Source: a virus
Reading direction: 5' to 3' (one strand)
DNA: 20,906 nt
IMG/VR virus record: IMGVR_UViG_3300023435_001287
Coordinates: 1-20,906 of that record
Position numbers and translations under genes: made by a program. Positions 8,359 to 14,892 of the stretch are shown one piece after another. The notes below the pieces were generated by a model, which saw nothing but the letters and a program-made list of their open reading frames with translations, did no database searches and had not been told where the DNA came from. Position 1 is the first letter of the stretch. Each line of letters opens with the position of its first letter.

Positions 8359-8523
8359 TTAAAGTTTTTCTCCACGTTTGGCTTTATCGATAATATTTTG
8401 CATATTTCTATAAACCGGTGGATTCACCCTTTGAGGTCGAGGTTGCGATCTCTTGTAGGCATTTTCTTCTGCCCTATCAAGAACTCTTCTCTCGTTTGTT
8501 GTGAATTTACTTACATGAACCAT
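8359..8523 (-). CDS. Small basic protein, 54 residues, unknown
   Basis: ATG at 8521-8523 opens a 54-codon frame ending in TAA at 8359-8361. It begins MVHVSKFTTNERRVLDRAEE and ends NIIDKAKRGEKL. It starts 11 bases after the stop of the beta-helix gene, has the same A/T leader style (CAATTAGATTATG) as its neighbours, and ends 19 bases before the next ATG, so it fills exactly the space between two genes. The protein is basic, predicted helical, with a Pro/Arg-rich middle (SQPRPQRVNPP). No family recognised. The tight packing and lack of stops make it likely real. Confidence 0.6.
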   Translation of the reverse strand: MVHVSKFTTNERRVLDRAEENAYKRSQPRPQRVNPPVYRNMQNIIDKAKRGEKL

Positions 8524-8534
8524 AATCTAATTGA

Positions 8535-9521
8535 TTAAGCAGCAATTACCATAATTTCACCAACTTTTCCTGCTGTTGGAGAAGTAGCATCACCATAAAT
8601 TAGTGCTGCCGCTTCAGCAAATGCAGTAGCGAAAGCAGAAGAGCTATGCTGAAAGTAAAGATAACCAGCAGTAGCACTAGAAGTTACAGCCTCAGCCATA
8701 GTTCCAGCAGTAGTAGCACCATCACCCTTATTTGCTGATAGCAAGAAACAATCTTTGAATTTGAGCCATCCAATTACACCAGCAGCTTCATCTACCTTAA
8801 TACAAGAAGCATCTGTTTCGGTTGAAAATTGGATAATATCTAAATCTTCAAAAATTGAATATCTAGCAGTAGATCCAGCATGAGTATGAATATTAAAAGG
8901 AGCTTGATTAGCTTCATCATGCTTTACTGTAGAACCACCAATTTGAGAACTCTTATAATGGCAAGTATCACCTGCAAATTTTAGAGCACAATGCTCTGCT
9001 GTTGTAAGGTTACTATAAATATCAAGATTACAATGCTCCATAAAAGTACCTTCACCAGTATCAATAAATCCATTAATCTGAGCAGCGTTTGTACCTTGCT
9101 GTGCAATTTTTAAGTTTCTATAAGTATTACGAGTACCTGTATTTAAAATAGCAGCAATACTAGCGGCAACATCTGTTGCAGGAGTAAAAATCTTAGAACC
9201 TTGTGAGTTCTTACGACCTCCACCATCCATTCCAATAAAATGTTTTCTATGTCCATCAACAGTTAGCATAGCTTGGCTATGTGTACTATTAGCATCAATA
9301 AGACAAACATCATCATTGTTGCTTTCCATAGCTGTATTAACACCGGAAAGACTTGTATAAAATCGAGGTTGACCATCTACCGGAGTAAATGTTTCTTGTA
9401 ACCTCTGATAATTTTCCTCATCTGTATCAGATGAGTTCATTTTAATAAAAACTCTACCAAAAGTGGGTACAGCTTGTGCAACCATATTCAGTAAAGCTTG
9501 TTGATAAGCTTTATTATTCAT
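8535..9521 (-). CDS. Capsid-associated beta-helix-like protein
   Basis: The 328-residue protein from the ATG at 9519-9521 has a parallel beta-helix character. Repeated strand-turn patterns such as CNLDIYSNLTTAEHCALKF, CHYKSSQIGGSTVKH and YSIFEDLDIIQF carry regularly spaced hydrophobic residues, as in pectate-lyase-like folds. A likely fibre, decoration or head-surface protein placed directly after the capsid gene. The reading frame stays open for 24 further codons upstream, exactly to the capsid TAA (9594-9596), and the last 16 of them (DFEVGGGADKYKLINS) look coding. An ATG at 9569-9571 is one base out of frame with it. The true N terminus is therefore uncertain: ATG 9521, a frameshifted ATG, or capsid read-through. 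Catalytic residues are not evident. Confidence 0.55.
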   Translation of the reverse strand: MNNKAYQQALLNMVAQAVPTFGRVFIKMNSSDTDEENYQRLQETFTPVDGQPRFYTSLSGVNTAMESNNDDVCLIDANSTHSQAMLTVDGHRKHFIGMDGGGRKNSQGSKIFTPATDVAASIAAILNTGTRNTYRNLKIAQQGTNAAQINGFIDTGEGTFMEHCNLDIYSNLTTAEHCALKFAGDTCHYKSSQIGGSTVKHDEANQAPFNIHTHAGSTARYSIFEDLDIIQFSTETDASCIKVDEAAGVIGWLKFKDCFLLSANKGDGATTAGTMAEAVTSSATAGYLYFQHSSSAFATAFAEAAALIYGDATSPTAGKVGEIMVIAA

Positions 9522-9593
9522 AGAATTAATAAGTTTGTATTTATCTGCCCCACCACCGACCTCAAAATCATAGGCTGATAATTGAATTAAAAT

Positions 9594-10613
9594 TTAAGCA
9601 CCATTTCCTGTTGACATTGTAATTCCACGATGATCAGTAACACAAATACCCCATGAACCACGAGTGCCCATAGTTTTATCATCATTATTAATATCAATAT
9701 CTTGTGCTACACCATGAGCCGCTTCCCAAATCCCACAATGGAATGTACAATATTCCATTCCACGACCAGCAGCCATCCAAAACCAACGATACTGTTTTGT
9801 GGTGTCATAAGCACCCTGAGCATCAGTATCAAGTTTTATAAGAACAACATGGCGGAATTCTCCTTTATGTGTATTAACTACACCAGAATTATCTTGTGTT
9901 GGATCTGTTGTAGATCGTTTAAGAATAGAAACAGCATCAATAGTAGTTGCCTCATTAGCAGTTACTATTGTATTCCAGTTCATTGTAACCGGAATACCAA
10001 ACTCATCAAGGGATGCAGCTTTAGCAACATTTTTAGCAACCTCAAAAGATCCTTTAGAAAAACGAGGATTAGCAGTAATAACATTAGTAACAGTTGTAGC
10101 AGATCCATTAAGAGTGTGAGTTCCATAAATAACAGCAAGAGTATCACCTCCAATAGTAGTATCTACAGTTTCACCATCCATATCTGTATAAGATGTTGCA
10201 GTAGCATAAGTGAAACGATGAGTAAGATCTAAAGCCATTCTGTTAGGAATGTATTTAGATAAAGCTGTCAAATCATCAATTACCTTTGGAGTATTTGAGA
10301 AATTAGAAGCTATATAAGAAACAGCAGAATTTTTACCAAAACGATACATATACATAGTTTTGGATTTACCTTGCACACTCTGATTAAGTCGAGCATCAGC
10401 ACTTTCATCCATGCGGTTAGCATAAGAATCAGAACCATAAGAAGTGAAAGTTCTTTGAGTACCTGTACCTTTTGGAATAGTATCAACAGTATACAAAGAT
10501 TTTACTTCATTCAAGCCATCATCGGCTTTATATTGATCTGCTACAACTCTTTTAGTAGTGTCTGCAAGTTCTGTAAACGTCATTTGGTTTACAGTAGTAG
10601 TTACAGTAGCCAT
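9594..10613 (-). CDS. Probable major capsid protein (HK97-fold candidate)
   Basis: This 339-residue protein follows a small decoration candidate, and lies in the expected position downstream of terminase, portal and scaffold genes. The N-terminal 90 residues are polar (FTELADTTKRVVADQYKADD ... TSYGSDSYANRMDESADARL), then helical (FSNTPKVIDDLTALSKYIPN, a spine-helix-like stretch around 107-130), then strand-rich with DMDGETVDTTIGGDTLAVIYG. The C-terminal part ends with GTRGSWGICVTDHRGITMS, in keeping with coat proteins that close with a P-domain strand. No protease or membrane features. The leader holds an 11-bp tandem repeat (10625-10648) and no Shine-Dalgarno. Identification is by length, order and composition; the adjacent 138-residue protein is too small to be the coat. 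Confidence 0.65.
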   Translation of the reverse strand: MATVTTTVNQMTFTELADTTKRVVADQYKADDGLNEVKSLYTVDTIPKGTGTQRTFTSYGSDSYANRMDESADARLNQSVQGKSKTMYMYRFGKNSAVSYIASNFSNTPKVIDDLTALSKYIPNRMALDLTHRFTYATATSYTDMDGETVDTTIGGDTLAVIYGTHTLNGSATTVTNVITANPRFSKGSFEVAKNVAKAASLDEFGIPVTMNWNTIVTANEATTIDAVSILKRSTTDPTQDNSGVVNTHKGEFRHVVLIKLDTDAQGAYDTTKQYRWFWMAAGRGMEYCTFHCGIWEAAHGVAQDIDINNDDKTMGTRGSWGICVTDHRGITMSTGNGA

Positions 10614-10624
10614 AATAAAAATTT

Positions 10625-10648
10625 TTAAAGAGTAAAATTAAAGAGTAA
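10625..10648 (-). repeat. 11-bp tandem direct repeat in capsid leader
   Basis: TTACTCTTTAA (minus-strand reading) occurs twice, at 10638-10648 and 10625-10635, with a 13-bp period. The pair sits 12 bases upstream of the capsid ATG, in the 51-bp gap after the decoration gene. Its position in the untranslated leader of what should be the most highly translated gene suggests a translation or mRNA-stability element; chance in an AT-rich leader cannot be excluded. Confidence 0.6.
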
Positions 10649-10664
10649 CGGAAAGAATAACTGA

Positions 10665-11081
10665 TTAAGCATCTACACCAATCTCATAATTAAATACGAA
10701 AATACCTTTAGTGGTACTTAAGAATTTAATAAGTTTAACTGGTGAATAAGTAGAAGCATTAGCATTAACAGTTGTTGAAGATGTAAGATCAAAACATTGA
10801 CCTTCATCAGTTTTTGCAATAGTACCTGTACCTACATCCATGATCATACCTGCATTTGGTTCTCGTGGTACGAGATATTTTAAAGAAGTAGTAGCAGTTG
10901 CCCCTACAGCTTTAGCATCCTGACAAATACCATCCATTCGCCTGTTGGTAGTTGTACCAGGAACTGTGTTAGTACCATCATTGTATACTAACTCGCCTTG
11001 ATCATAAGCAGTAGTAGTTTTTGAAGAAAATTTCTCAGTTTTCCATTGCTTAGAATTGGCTGGTAAAACAAAATTAGCCAT
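10665..11081 (-). CDS. Small head decoration/cement protein candidate
   Basis: This 138-residue, Thr/Ala/Gly-rich, strand-rich protein begins MANFVLPANSKQWKTEKF and contains DQGELVYNDGTNTVPG and MDGICQDAKAVGATATT. A small beta-rich protein with G-x-L-V/x-G-I-x-Q-D-A blocks just upstream of the capsid gene resembles cement proteins of the DUF2190 or lambda gpD type, which bind the expanded shell. I infer that role from size, composition and position. It sits 51 bases before the capsid ATG. Its own 140-bp upstream gap carries a promoter-like sequence and two hairpins, so it may head a separate capsid transcript. Confidence 0.45.
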   Translation of the reverse strand: MANFVLPANSKQWKTEKFSSKTTTAYDQGELVYNDGTNTVPGTTTNRRMDGICQDAKAVGATATTSLKYLVPREPNAGMIMDVGTGTIAKTDEGQCFDLTSSTTVNANASTYSPVKLIKFLSTTKGIFVFNYEIGVDA

Positions 11082-11112
11082 AATAATTAAAAATTAAGTA
11101 AATAAAAAAAAG

Positions 11113-11132
11113 ACATGGGTGCGAATCCATAT
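11113..11132 (-). terminator. Hairpin plus U8, terminator- or attenuator-like
   Basis: On the minus strand ATATGG and CCATGT form a 6-bp stem (one G-U pair) around the 8-base loop ATTCGCAC, followed by one C and eight T (11111 down to 11104). This is the form of an intrinsic terminator, though the stem is short. It lies 31 bases upstream of the decoration-gene ATG, so it would act either as the end of the upstream transcript or as an attenuator in the capsid leader. An 18-residue frame (ATG at 11130) runs through it and overlaps the decoration-gene start. Confidence 0.4.
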
Positions 11133-11190
11133 ACGCAAAAACCTCCGAAAAGATTAATTCCCGTAACGTGGGATCTCCGAATGTATTTTT

Positions 11191-11221
11191 AAAATAACAC
11201 ACTACTAATTAATGTGTCAAA
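11191..11221 (-). promoter_or_regulatory. Candidate capsid-operon promoter with dyad in the spacer
   Basis: On the minus strand TTTGACA (11221-11215) is followed after 17 bases by TTATTT (11197-11192). TTGACA is a perfect sigma70 -35 box with a weak -10. Read in the Bacteroidota scheme, TTTG followed 21 bases on by TATTTT matches only the TAnnTT part of TAnnTTTG. The spacer contains a 21-bp imperfect dyad (ACACA ... TGTGT, 11197-11217), a possible operator. It sits directly after the stop of the 51-residue gene and before the capsid module. No experiment supports it; AT-rich DNA yields such matches by chance. Confidence 0.35.
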
Positions 11222-11377
11222 TTATTTTTTTCCAGGAGGACTAAACAATCGCCACTTCTTAGTTTTCAAATTATAAATACAAATACAATCTTTAACACCA
11301 TTTACTTCAAAATCTCCTAATTCCAAGATATACGCATTACCCCTTACTGTAGCTTTTACATTACAAGTTTTTGCCAT
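11222..11377 (-). CDS. Small 51-residue protein, unknown
   Basis: ATG at 11375-11377 begins a 51-codon frame ending in TAA at 11222-11224. The protein starts MAKTCNVKATVRGNAYILEL and ends KKWRLFSPPGKK. It has alternating strand-like segments (NAYILELGDFEV, DCICIYNLKTKKW) and reads as a compact beta domain. Three Cys residues lie in TCN and DCIC. The start is 2 bases before the stop of the upstream 249-residue gene and follows the A/T leader AATAATTATG. Function unknown. Length and spacing fit a real small structural or regulatory gene. Confidence 0.6.
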   Translation of the reverse strand: MAKTCNVKATVRGNAYILELGDFEVNGVKDCICIYNLKTKKWRLFSPPGKK

Positions 11378-11379
11378 AA

Positions 11380-12129
11380 TTATTTTTCATCATATTTCTT
11401 TAAACAGAATGTCCTAAAGTCAGCGTTCCAGGAACAGGCATTGGTTTTATCCACAACCTCATCAACAAATTCTTTATCAATCTTATTATGAAGAAGTTGG
11501 CAATATTCCTCAGCCAACTCCCTTAAAATGATTTTCCCTTTCCTTTTCTTCCCAAGCCACGCATTAAATCCCTGTCCACTTTTAATGATATTATCGAGTT
11601 CAGCCATTGTAAATCTTGATTGCTCTTTGCCAAAAGTCAATAATTCAGCATCATCCCAATTCTTTAGCATTGCAAATTCAACCTTTTGGAAATACATATT
11701 GAAATAATGCTTGAGTAAATTATGTACAAACATTAAAAGTTGGCCATCAATATATTGATCAAGCCATTCATCATCTTCTTCAAAAAGTGAACCATCCAAT
11801 ATTTCAGGCAAAATTGACAAAGCTATTGATTCAATCTTATTATTATTTTCATCACTAGAAGCCTTAATTGTGGATTTTTCCAGTAATTCTTTTGATTTTT
11901 TGAGGAATAAAGCTTTTAATCCAGCCTTAAGTAATGGATCTTTAAATTCCAATTTTTCAAAAGCTTGTTCTGTAATTAATCTAATCCTGGTAGTAACATT
12001 GGATGTTTCCATTGTTCTTATGTTCTCAATAAGACAATTTCTCAACAAAGGTGTTACCCTATCAGTTATAAGATCCAAATGCTTTTCATTGTTGATAGTT
12101 GCAATTTCTTTTTCTTTTTGATCAGGCAT
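11380..12129 (-). CDS. Unknown helical protein, 249 residues
   Basis: This soluble, mostly helical, acidic protein begins MPDQKEKEIATINNEKH and ends FRTFCLKKYDEK. It contains amphipathic helices such as TRIRLITEQAFEKLEFKD and LRELAEEYCQLLHNKI, and an acidic patch LFEEDDEWLDQYIDG near residue 115-130. No nucleotide-binding, metal-binding or DNA-binding motif stands out. Its ATG overlaps the end of the preceding gene by 8 bases (ATGCCTGA), so translation is probably coupled. Position between scaffold and capsid genes suggests a head-assembly role; phages also place morons here. I do not recognise a family. Confidence 0.6.
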   Translation of the reverse strand: MPDQKEKEIATINNEKHLDLITDRVTPLLRNCLIENIRTMETSNVTTRIRLITEQAFEKLEFKDPLLKAGLKALFLKKSKELLEKSTIKASSDENNNKIESIALSILPEILDGSLFEEDDEWLDQYIDGQLLMFVHNLLKHYFNMYFQKVEFAMLKNWDDAELLTFGKEQSRFTMAELDNIIKSGQGFNAWLGKKRKGKIILRELAEEYCQLLHNKIDKEFVDEVVDKTNACSWNADFRTFCLKKYDEK

Positions 12130-12400
12130 AATTATTGTTTGTTATTTTATATTTAACTGCTTTACATAAGACATCTATAAGTTTTTTTCGTATTGTTTTC
12201 TTTTCTTTTGTTTTATTTACACCAGCCCATAATGGATCTGTAATTGGAACTATGTGGGATAAGTACCAATGATCTTTATGATTACCAATAGCAATTAAAT
12301 CATCTCCTAAGAACTCTATAAAATCTCCAATCGTATTACCTCCTTTGTAACCCAATGCTAAAAGTTCATCAAGCTGTTGTTGTGTACATTCTTTCTTCAT
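12122..12400 (-). CDS. Unknown small protein, 92 residues
   Basis: This small protein begins MKKECTQQQLDELLALGYKG, a helix that could be a short protein-binding or helix-turn-helix-like element, followed by TIGDFIEFLGDDLIAIGNHK and a basic C terminus (TIRKKLIDVLCKAVKYKI). It overlaps the upstream gene by one base (TAATG) and the downstream gene by eight, so all three are a translationally coupled set. No membrane segment. No named family recognised. Confidence 0.6.
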   Translation of the reverse strand: MKKECTQQQLDELLALGYKGGNTIGDFIEFLGDDLIAIGNHKDHWYLSHIVPITDPLWAGVNKTKEKKTIRKKLIDVLCKAVKYKITNNNYA

Positions 12401-13140
12401 TAAATATTTACTACTCTAGGTGGTAAAACTAAAACTTGCCCATTTCTACGCTTGATAGTGATAATTGGTATTAAAAACCTTTCCCTAAGTGGTATCATCA
12501 CATTAGTAACTTCCCCAGCCATTCTTGTATTGATACCACCCTCTTTAACAGTCTTAACCTTATGTACCATACCTCTATCCATTTTCATTTTCTTACGTTC
12601 TTCTTTCACTATAATAACTTCTTCTCTTAATGTAAATATCTTAATAAGATCCCCAATAGGAAATTCAAAATTATGAGTTTTTTCATTCTCAAAAGTAATA
12701 GTAGCTCTTATAATATCAACATTATGAAGTTTTGTAATTGGATCTTGATCATGTCTAATAGTCTTTAAATCAGTAACAACACCCAAAGGAGAATCAGCAT
12801 CTTTTTGCCAAAGAGCAACCTTACAAGTATAAGTTCTTGGCTTAGCAGCTTTTTCTTCTACTGGCTCTAAATCCCTTTCAAAAATGTTTTGTGGCCTTTG
12901 ACCACTCATAATCTGTTGTAACTGATCTTCTGTAAGCTTATAAGTCTTTTCCTTACCATCATCCTCAGTCATTCCAGTATCAGTATTAACAACTTCAGTA
13001 GCTTCTTTAGCAGGTTCAACAGTCTTAAATTCACTAATCTTAACCCTTAATTCATCCGCATCCCAAGCAGGAAGAGGCTCATTGTTTTCAGGATGTCTAC
13101 CTTTATATTCTTTTCTTAAATTGTCTATTTCGTTATCCAT
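12400..13140 (-). CDS. Unknown protein, 246 residues, acidic N-terminal half and basic beta-rich C-terminal half
   Basis: The first half (residues 1-105) is acidic and probably extended or helical (YKLTEDQLQQIMSGQRPQN, then ERDLEPVEEK). The second half is strand-rich and basic, with TYTCKVALWQKDADSPLGVV, ATITFENEKTHNFEFPIGDL, a Lys-rich run KEERKKMKMDRGMVHKVKTV, and IPIITIKRRNGQVLVLPPRV at the end. The layout resembles a two-part head-completion or scaffold-interaction protein, but this is inference. It starts 36 bases after the scaffold-like gene's stop and is coupled to the next gene through TAATG. Confidence 0.6.
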   Translation of the reverse strand: MDNEIDNLRKEYKGRHPENNEPLPAWDADELRVKISEFKTVEPAKEATEVVNTDTGMTEDDGKEKTYKLTEDQLQQIMSGQRPQNIFERDLEPVEEKAAKPRTYTCKVALWQKDADSPLGVVTDLKTIRHDQDPITKLHNVDIIRATITFENEKTHNFEFPIGDLIKIFTLREEVIIVKEERKKMKMDRGMVHKVKTVKEGGINTRMAGEVTNVMIPLRERFLIPIITIKRRNGQVLVLPPRVVNI

Positions 13141-13176
13141 AATATAGTTTTATTAAATATTAAATTAAAATGATTA

Positions 13177-13812
13177 TTATTTTTTCTCTTCCTCTTTCTT
13201 TTCTTTAGGGTACAGATGAGGGAAATTCTCTTGTAGCATAGACTTACCCTTTTCTGTATTAGTGTACCTTTCCTTATCTTTTTTCTCTAAAACAGGAGTA
13301 TTAGGAACAAATTGGTTCAAAGCATTAACAGGAGGAACAACACCCTTAATATACCTGTAAGCCTCATTCATCCTGGTAATAACATCTTCTTGTGATTTTG
13401 GCTCACCTCCAAACTCTAATGATTTCTCATAAGCTTTTTCCAACTCTTTTCCAAGCTCTTCATCACCAGCAGATAAGGCAGTAATAGCCTTTGCCTTTAA
13501 GCCATCCTGTTCATCCTTCTTACCACTATTTATTTGAGTTTCAAGTTCTGATATTTTAGTAACAGCAGCCTTTTCAACCTCAGTCATTTTTTCAGTTAGC
13601 TTGGCTTTTTCTTCCTCACTAGCTTTTTCAAACTTACGAAAATTAAAATCTTTGCTTTCTAAACCTGAAAATTTAATTTTAAGTTCATCATGTTCAGTTT
13701 GCAAAGTTTCTAGTTTCTCATTACCTTTTAAGAGTTCAGGTAATTTTGCCAACTCTTCAGGGGTAGCATCTATTTCAATTTCATTACCCTCTTCATCAAT
13801 ATATGTAGCCAT
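13177..13812 (-). CDS. Scaffold-like protein
   Basis: This 211-residue, strongly charged protein (Glu/Lys-rich) begins MATYIDEEGNEIEIDATPEE and has a long coiled coil at about residues 30-105 (NEKLETLQTEHDELKIKF, KASEEEKAKLTEKMTEVEKA). A Pro-containing linker follows (KGVVPPVNALNQFVPNTPV) and then a basic C-terminal segment ending KEKKEEEKK. This is the typical composition of phage scaffolding proteins, which fill the procapsid and bind coat through a charged C terminus. It lies downstream of the portal; five genes separate it from the capsid gene, which is unusual, so I treat the call as probable rather than sure. Confidence 0.55.
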   Translation of the reverse strand: MATYIDEEGNEIEIDATPEELAKLPELLKGNEKLETLQTEHDELKIKFSGLESKDFNFRKFEKASEEEKAKLTEKMTEVEKAAVTKISELETQINSGKKDEQDGLKAKAITALSAGDEELGKELEKAYEKSLEFGGEPKSQEDVITRMNEAYRYIKGVVPPVNALNQFVPNTPVLEKKDKERYTNTEKGKSMLQENFPHLYPKEKKEEEKK

Positions 13813-13850
13813 AATATTTTTGTGTTAATTTATAAATAAAATACAAGTTC

Positions 13851-13871
13851 CAGCCCTTATTTTGAGGGCTG
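13851..13871. terminator. 7-bp GC-rich hairpin between genes
   Basis: CAGCCCT and AGGGCTG form a perfect 7-bp stem around a 7-base loop in the 75-bp gap before the scaffold-like gene. Read on the plus strand it is followed by a T-rich run (AGTTTGTTTTTTATT); on the minus strand, the direction of transcription, the downstream T-run is broken. It may be an mRNA processing or stability element, or a weak bidirectional terminator separating the portal-side transcript from the scaffold/capsid side. Confidence 0.4.
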
Positions 13872-13887
13872 AGTTTGTTTTTTATTG

Positions 13888-14142
13888 TTAAGATTGTTTT
13901 TTCCTTTTAAATAATGACTTTATCCAATTCCACACTTTTCTGTACCAACCACTTATCTTATTAAATACAGGATAATTAATTACTGGATGATCATATATTG
14001 TGAGAGGAAAGCCAAATCTATATTTTCTTGTAAATCCTCCATGACCATCCGGCACATTAATAAGTTGATTCCACCAATGCATTAATCGTAAATGTGCTCT
14101 TGGTATCTTTGGTTTGATTGTTGGATCAGGTGTCATTAACAT
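13888..14142 (-). CDS. Small basic protein, 84 residues, unknown
   Basis: It begins MLMTPDPTIKPKIPRAHLRL and ends with an aromatic/basic amphipathic tail (KISGWYRKVWNWIKSLFKRK), which could be a membrane-surface or nucleic-acid-binding helix. Pro- and Trp-rich throughout. It starts 6 bases after the stop of the upstream 87-residue gene; an internal Met at residue 3 is an alternative start. The upstream bases hold a perfect dyad AACATTGAATGTT spanning the start. No family recognised. Confidence 0.5.
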   Translation of the reverse strand: MLMTPDPTIKPKIPRAHLRLMHWWNQLINVPDGHGGFTRKYRFGFPLTIYDHPVINYPVFNKISGWYRKVWNWIKSLFKRKKQS

Positions 14143-14148
14143 TCAATG

Positions 14149-14412
14149 TTATGTAAGTTTTGTTATAGATGCCACACCATTATCTTCAATAATAATTTTA
14201 TAAACATCATTCTTTTTAGATGAGTCATATTCACCCTTCTTATTAGTATCTAAAGTTTGTAATGAATGATGAGTTGGTACTACCACACAATCATTGTCAT
14301 CAACCACACCAGCATATTCTTTACCATCCTGAGTCTTTTCTTCTTTTATTTTATTTTGGTACTTAAATATCTGCTTAGGATTATCACTTGTGATGTAAAT
14401 AATGTTTTTCAT
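14149..14412 (-). CDS. Small protein, 87 residues, unknown
   Basis: It begins MKNIIYITSDNPKQIFKYQN, then a polar stretch KIKEEKTQDGKEYAGVVDDN, then DCVVVPTHHSLQTLD, ending VYKIIIEDNGVASITKLT. The strand patterns at both ends (IIYIT, YKIIIE) suggest a small beta or alpha/beta fold. It starts 2 bases after the preceding gene's stop and has an A/T-rich leader. No recognised motif. Confidence 0.5.
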   Translation of the reverse strand: MKNIIYITSDNPKQIFKYQNKIKEEKTQDGKEYAGVVDDNDCVVVPTHHSLQTLDTNKKGEYDSSKKNDVYKIIIEDNGVASITKLT

Positions 14413-14414
14413 AA

Positions 14415-14810
14415 TTAAATATGTGCATGTGGATCAGTCTGTTGATTACTCGCTTGTGGTTCTTTTTTGGCAAAGAATTTGATTTCATCAACCAATTCCT
14501 CAAGCCCCTTTAATTTAAAGCTAACCCCAAGCATAATCAGTCCGGCCTTTTTTCCAGCCTCTTCAACTGAATTAGCAGTTTCAATTATATTGTGGCATTT
14601 CTGTATACCCTCTTCCTTTATCTGATTGGCCTTAGAAGTGATCAATCTACTCAGAACATCATCACCAACATAATTCTGAATAGTCAGTTTAATATTGTTC
14701 AGTTCCTCGCCCTTGATCTTTCTGATATTATCGCTTAAATACAAAAACCCCTCCTTTGATTTAGGAGCAGATTTTTTAAAAAGACTTTTGATGTATGTTT
14801 TAATTTTCAC
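14415..14810 (-). CDS. Small helical protein, 131 residues, unknown
   Basis: It starts with a basic helix (MKIKTYIKSLFKKSAPKSKE) followed by mixed helices (LSRLITSKANQIKEEGIQKC, SVEEAGKKAGLIMLGVSFKL) and a polar tail QQTDPHAHI. The middle hydrophobic run AGLIMLGVSF is too short to be certain as a membrane span. It opens a group of three small genes after the portal and follows an 82-bp gap containing the 11-bp palindrome CGTAAGTTACG (14821-14831). Function unknown; a portal-associated or packaging accessory protein is a position-based guess only. Confidence 0.55.
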   Translation of the reverse strand: MKIKTYIKSLFKKSAPKSKEGFLYLSDNIRKIKGEELNNIKLTIQNYVGDDVLSRLITSKANQIKEEGIQKCHNIIETANSVEEAGKKAGLIMLGVSFKLKGLEELVDEIKFFAKKEPQASNQQTDPHAHI

Positions 14811-14892
14811 GAAACTTTAACGTAAGTTACGAAACGATAACAATCAAGATATAACTTATTATTTTACAAAACGCAAATCAATCAACTTGACA

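Noticed and set aside
8340-8375. GTG start adding 12 residues to the Glu/Lys/Ala-rich protein
   Set aside because: It lies mostly inside the 54-residue gene and has no supporting leader; the ATG at 8337-8339 has a better one.
9702-10628. Plus-strand frames opposite the capsid gene
   Set aside because: Ser/Ile/Cys-rich readings typical of antisense shadows; all other evidence places the gene on the minus strand.
11105-11180. tRNA-like fragment (GGTGCGAATCC resembles a T-arm)
   Set aside because: The loop lacks the TTC core, the stem pairs only four bases, and no acceptor, D-arm or anticodon arm can be drawn on either strand.
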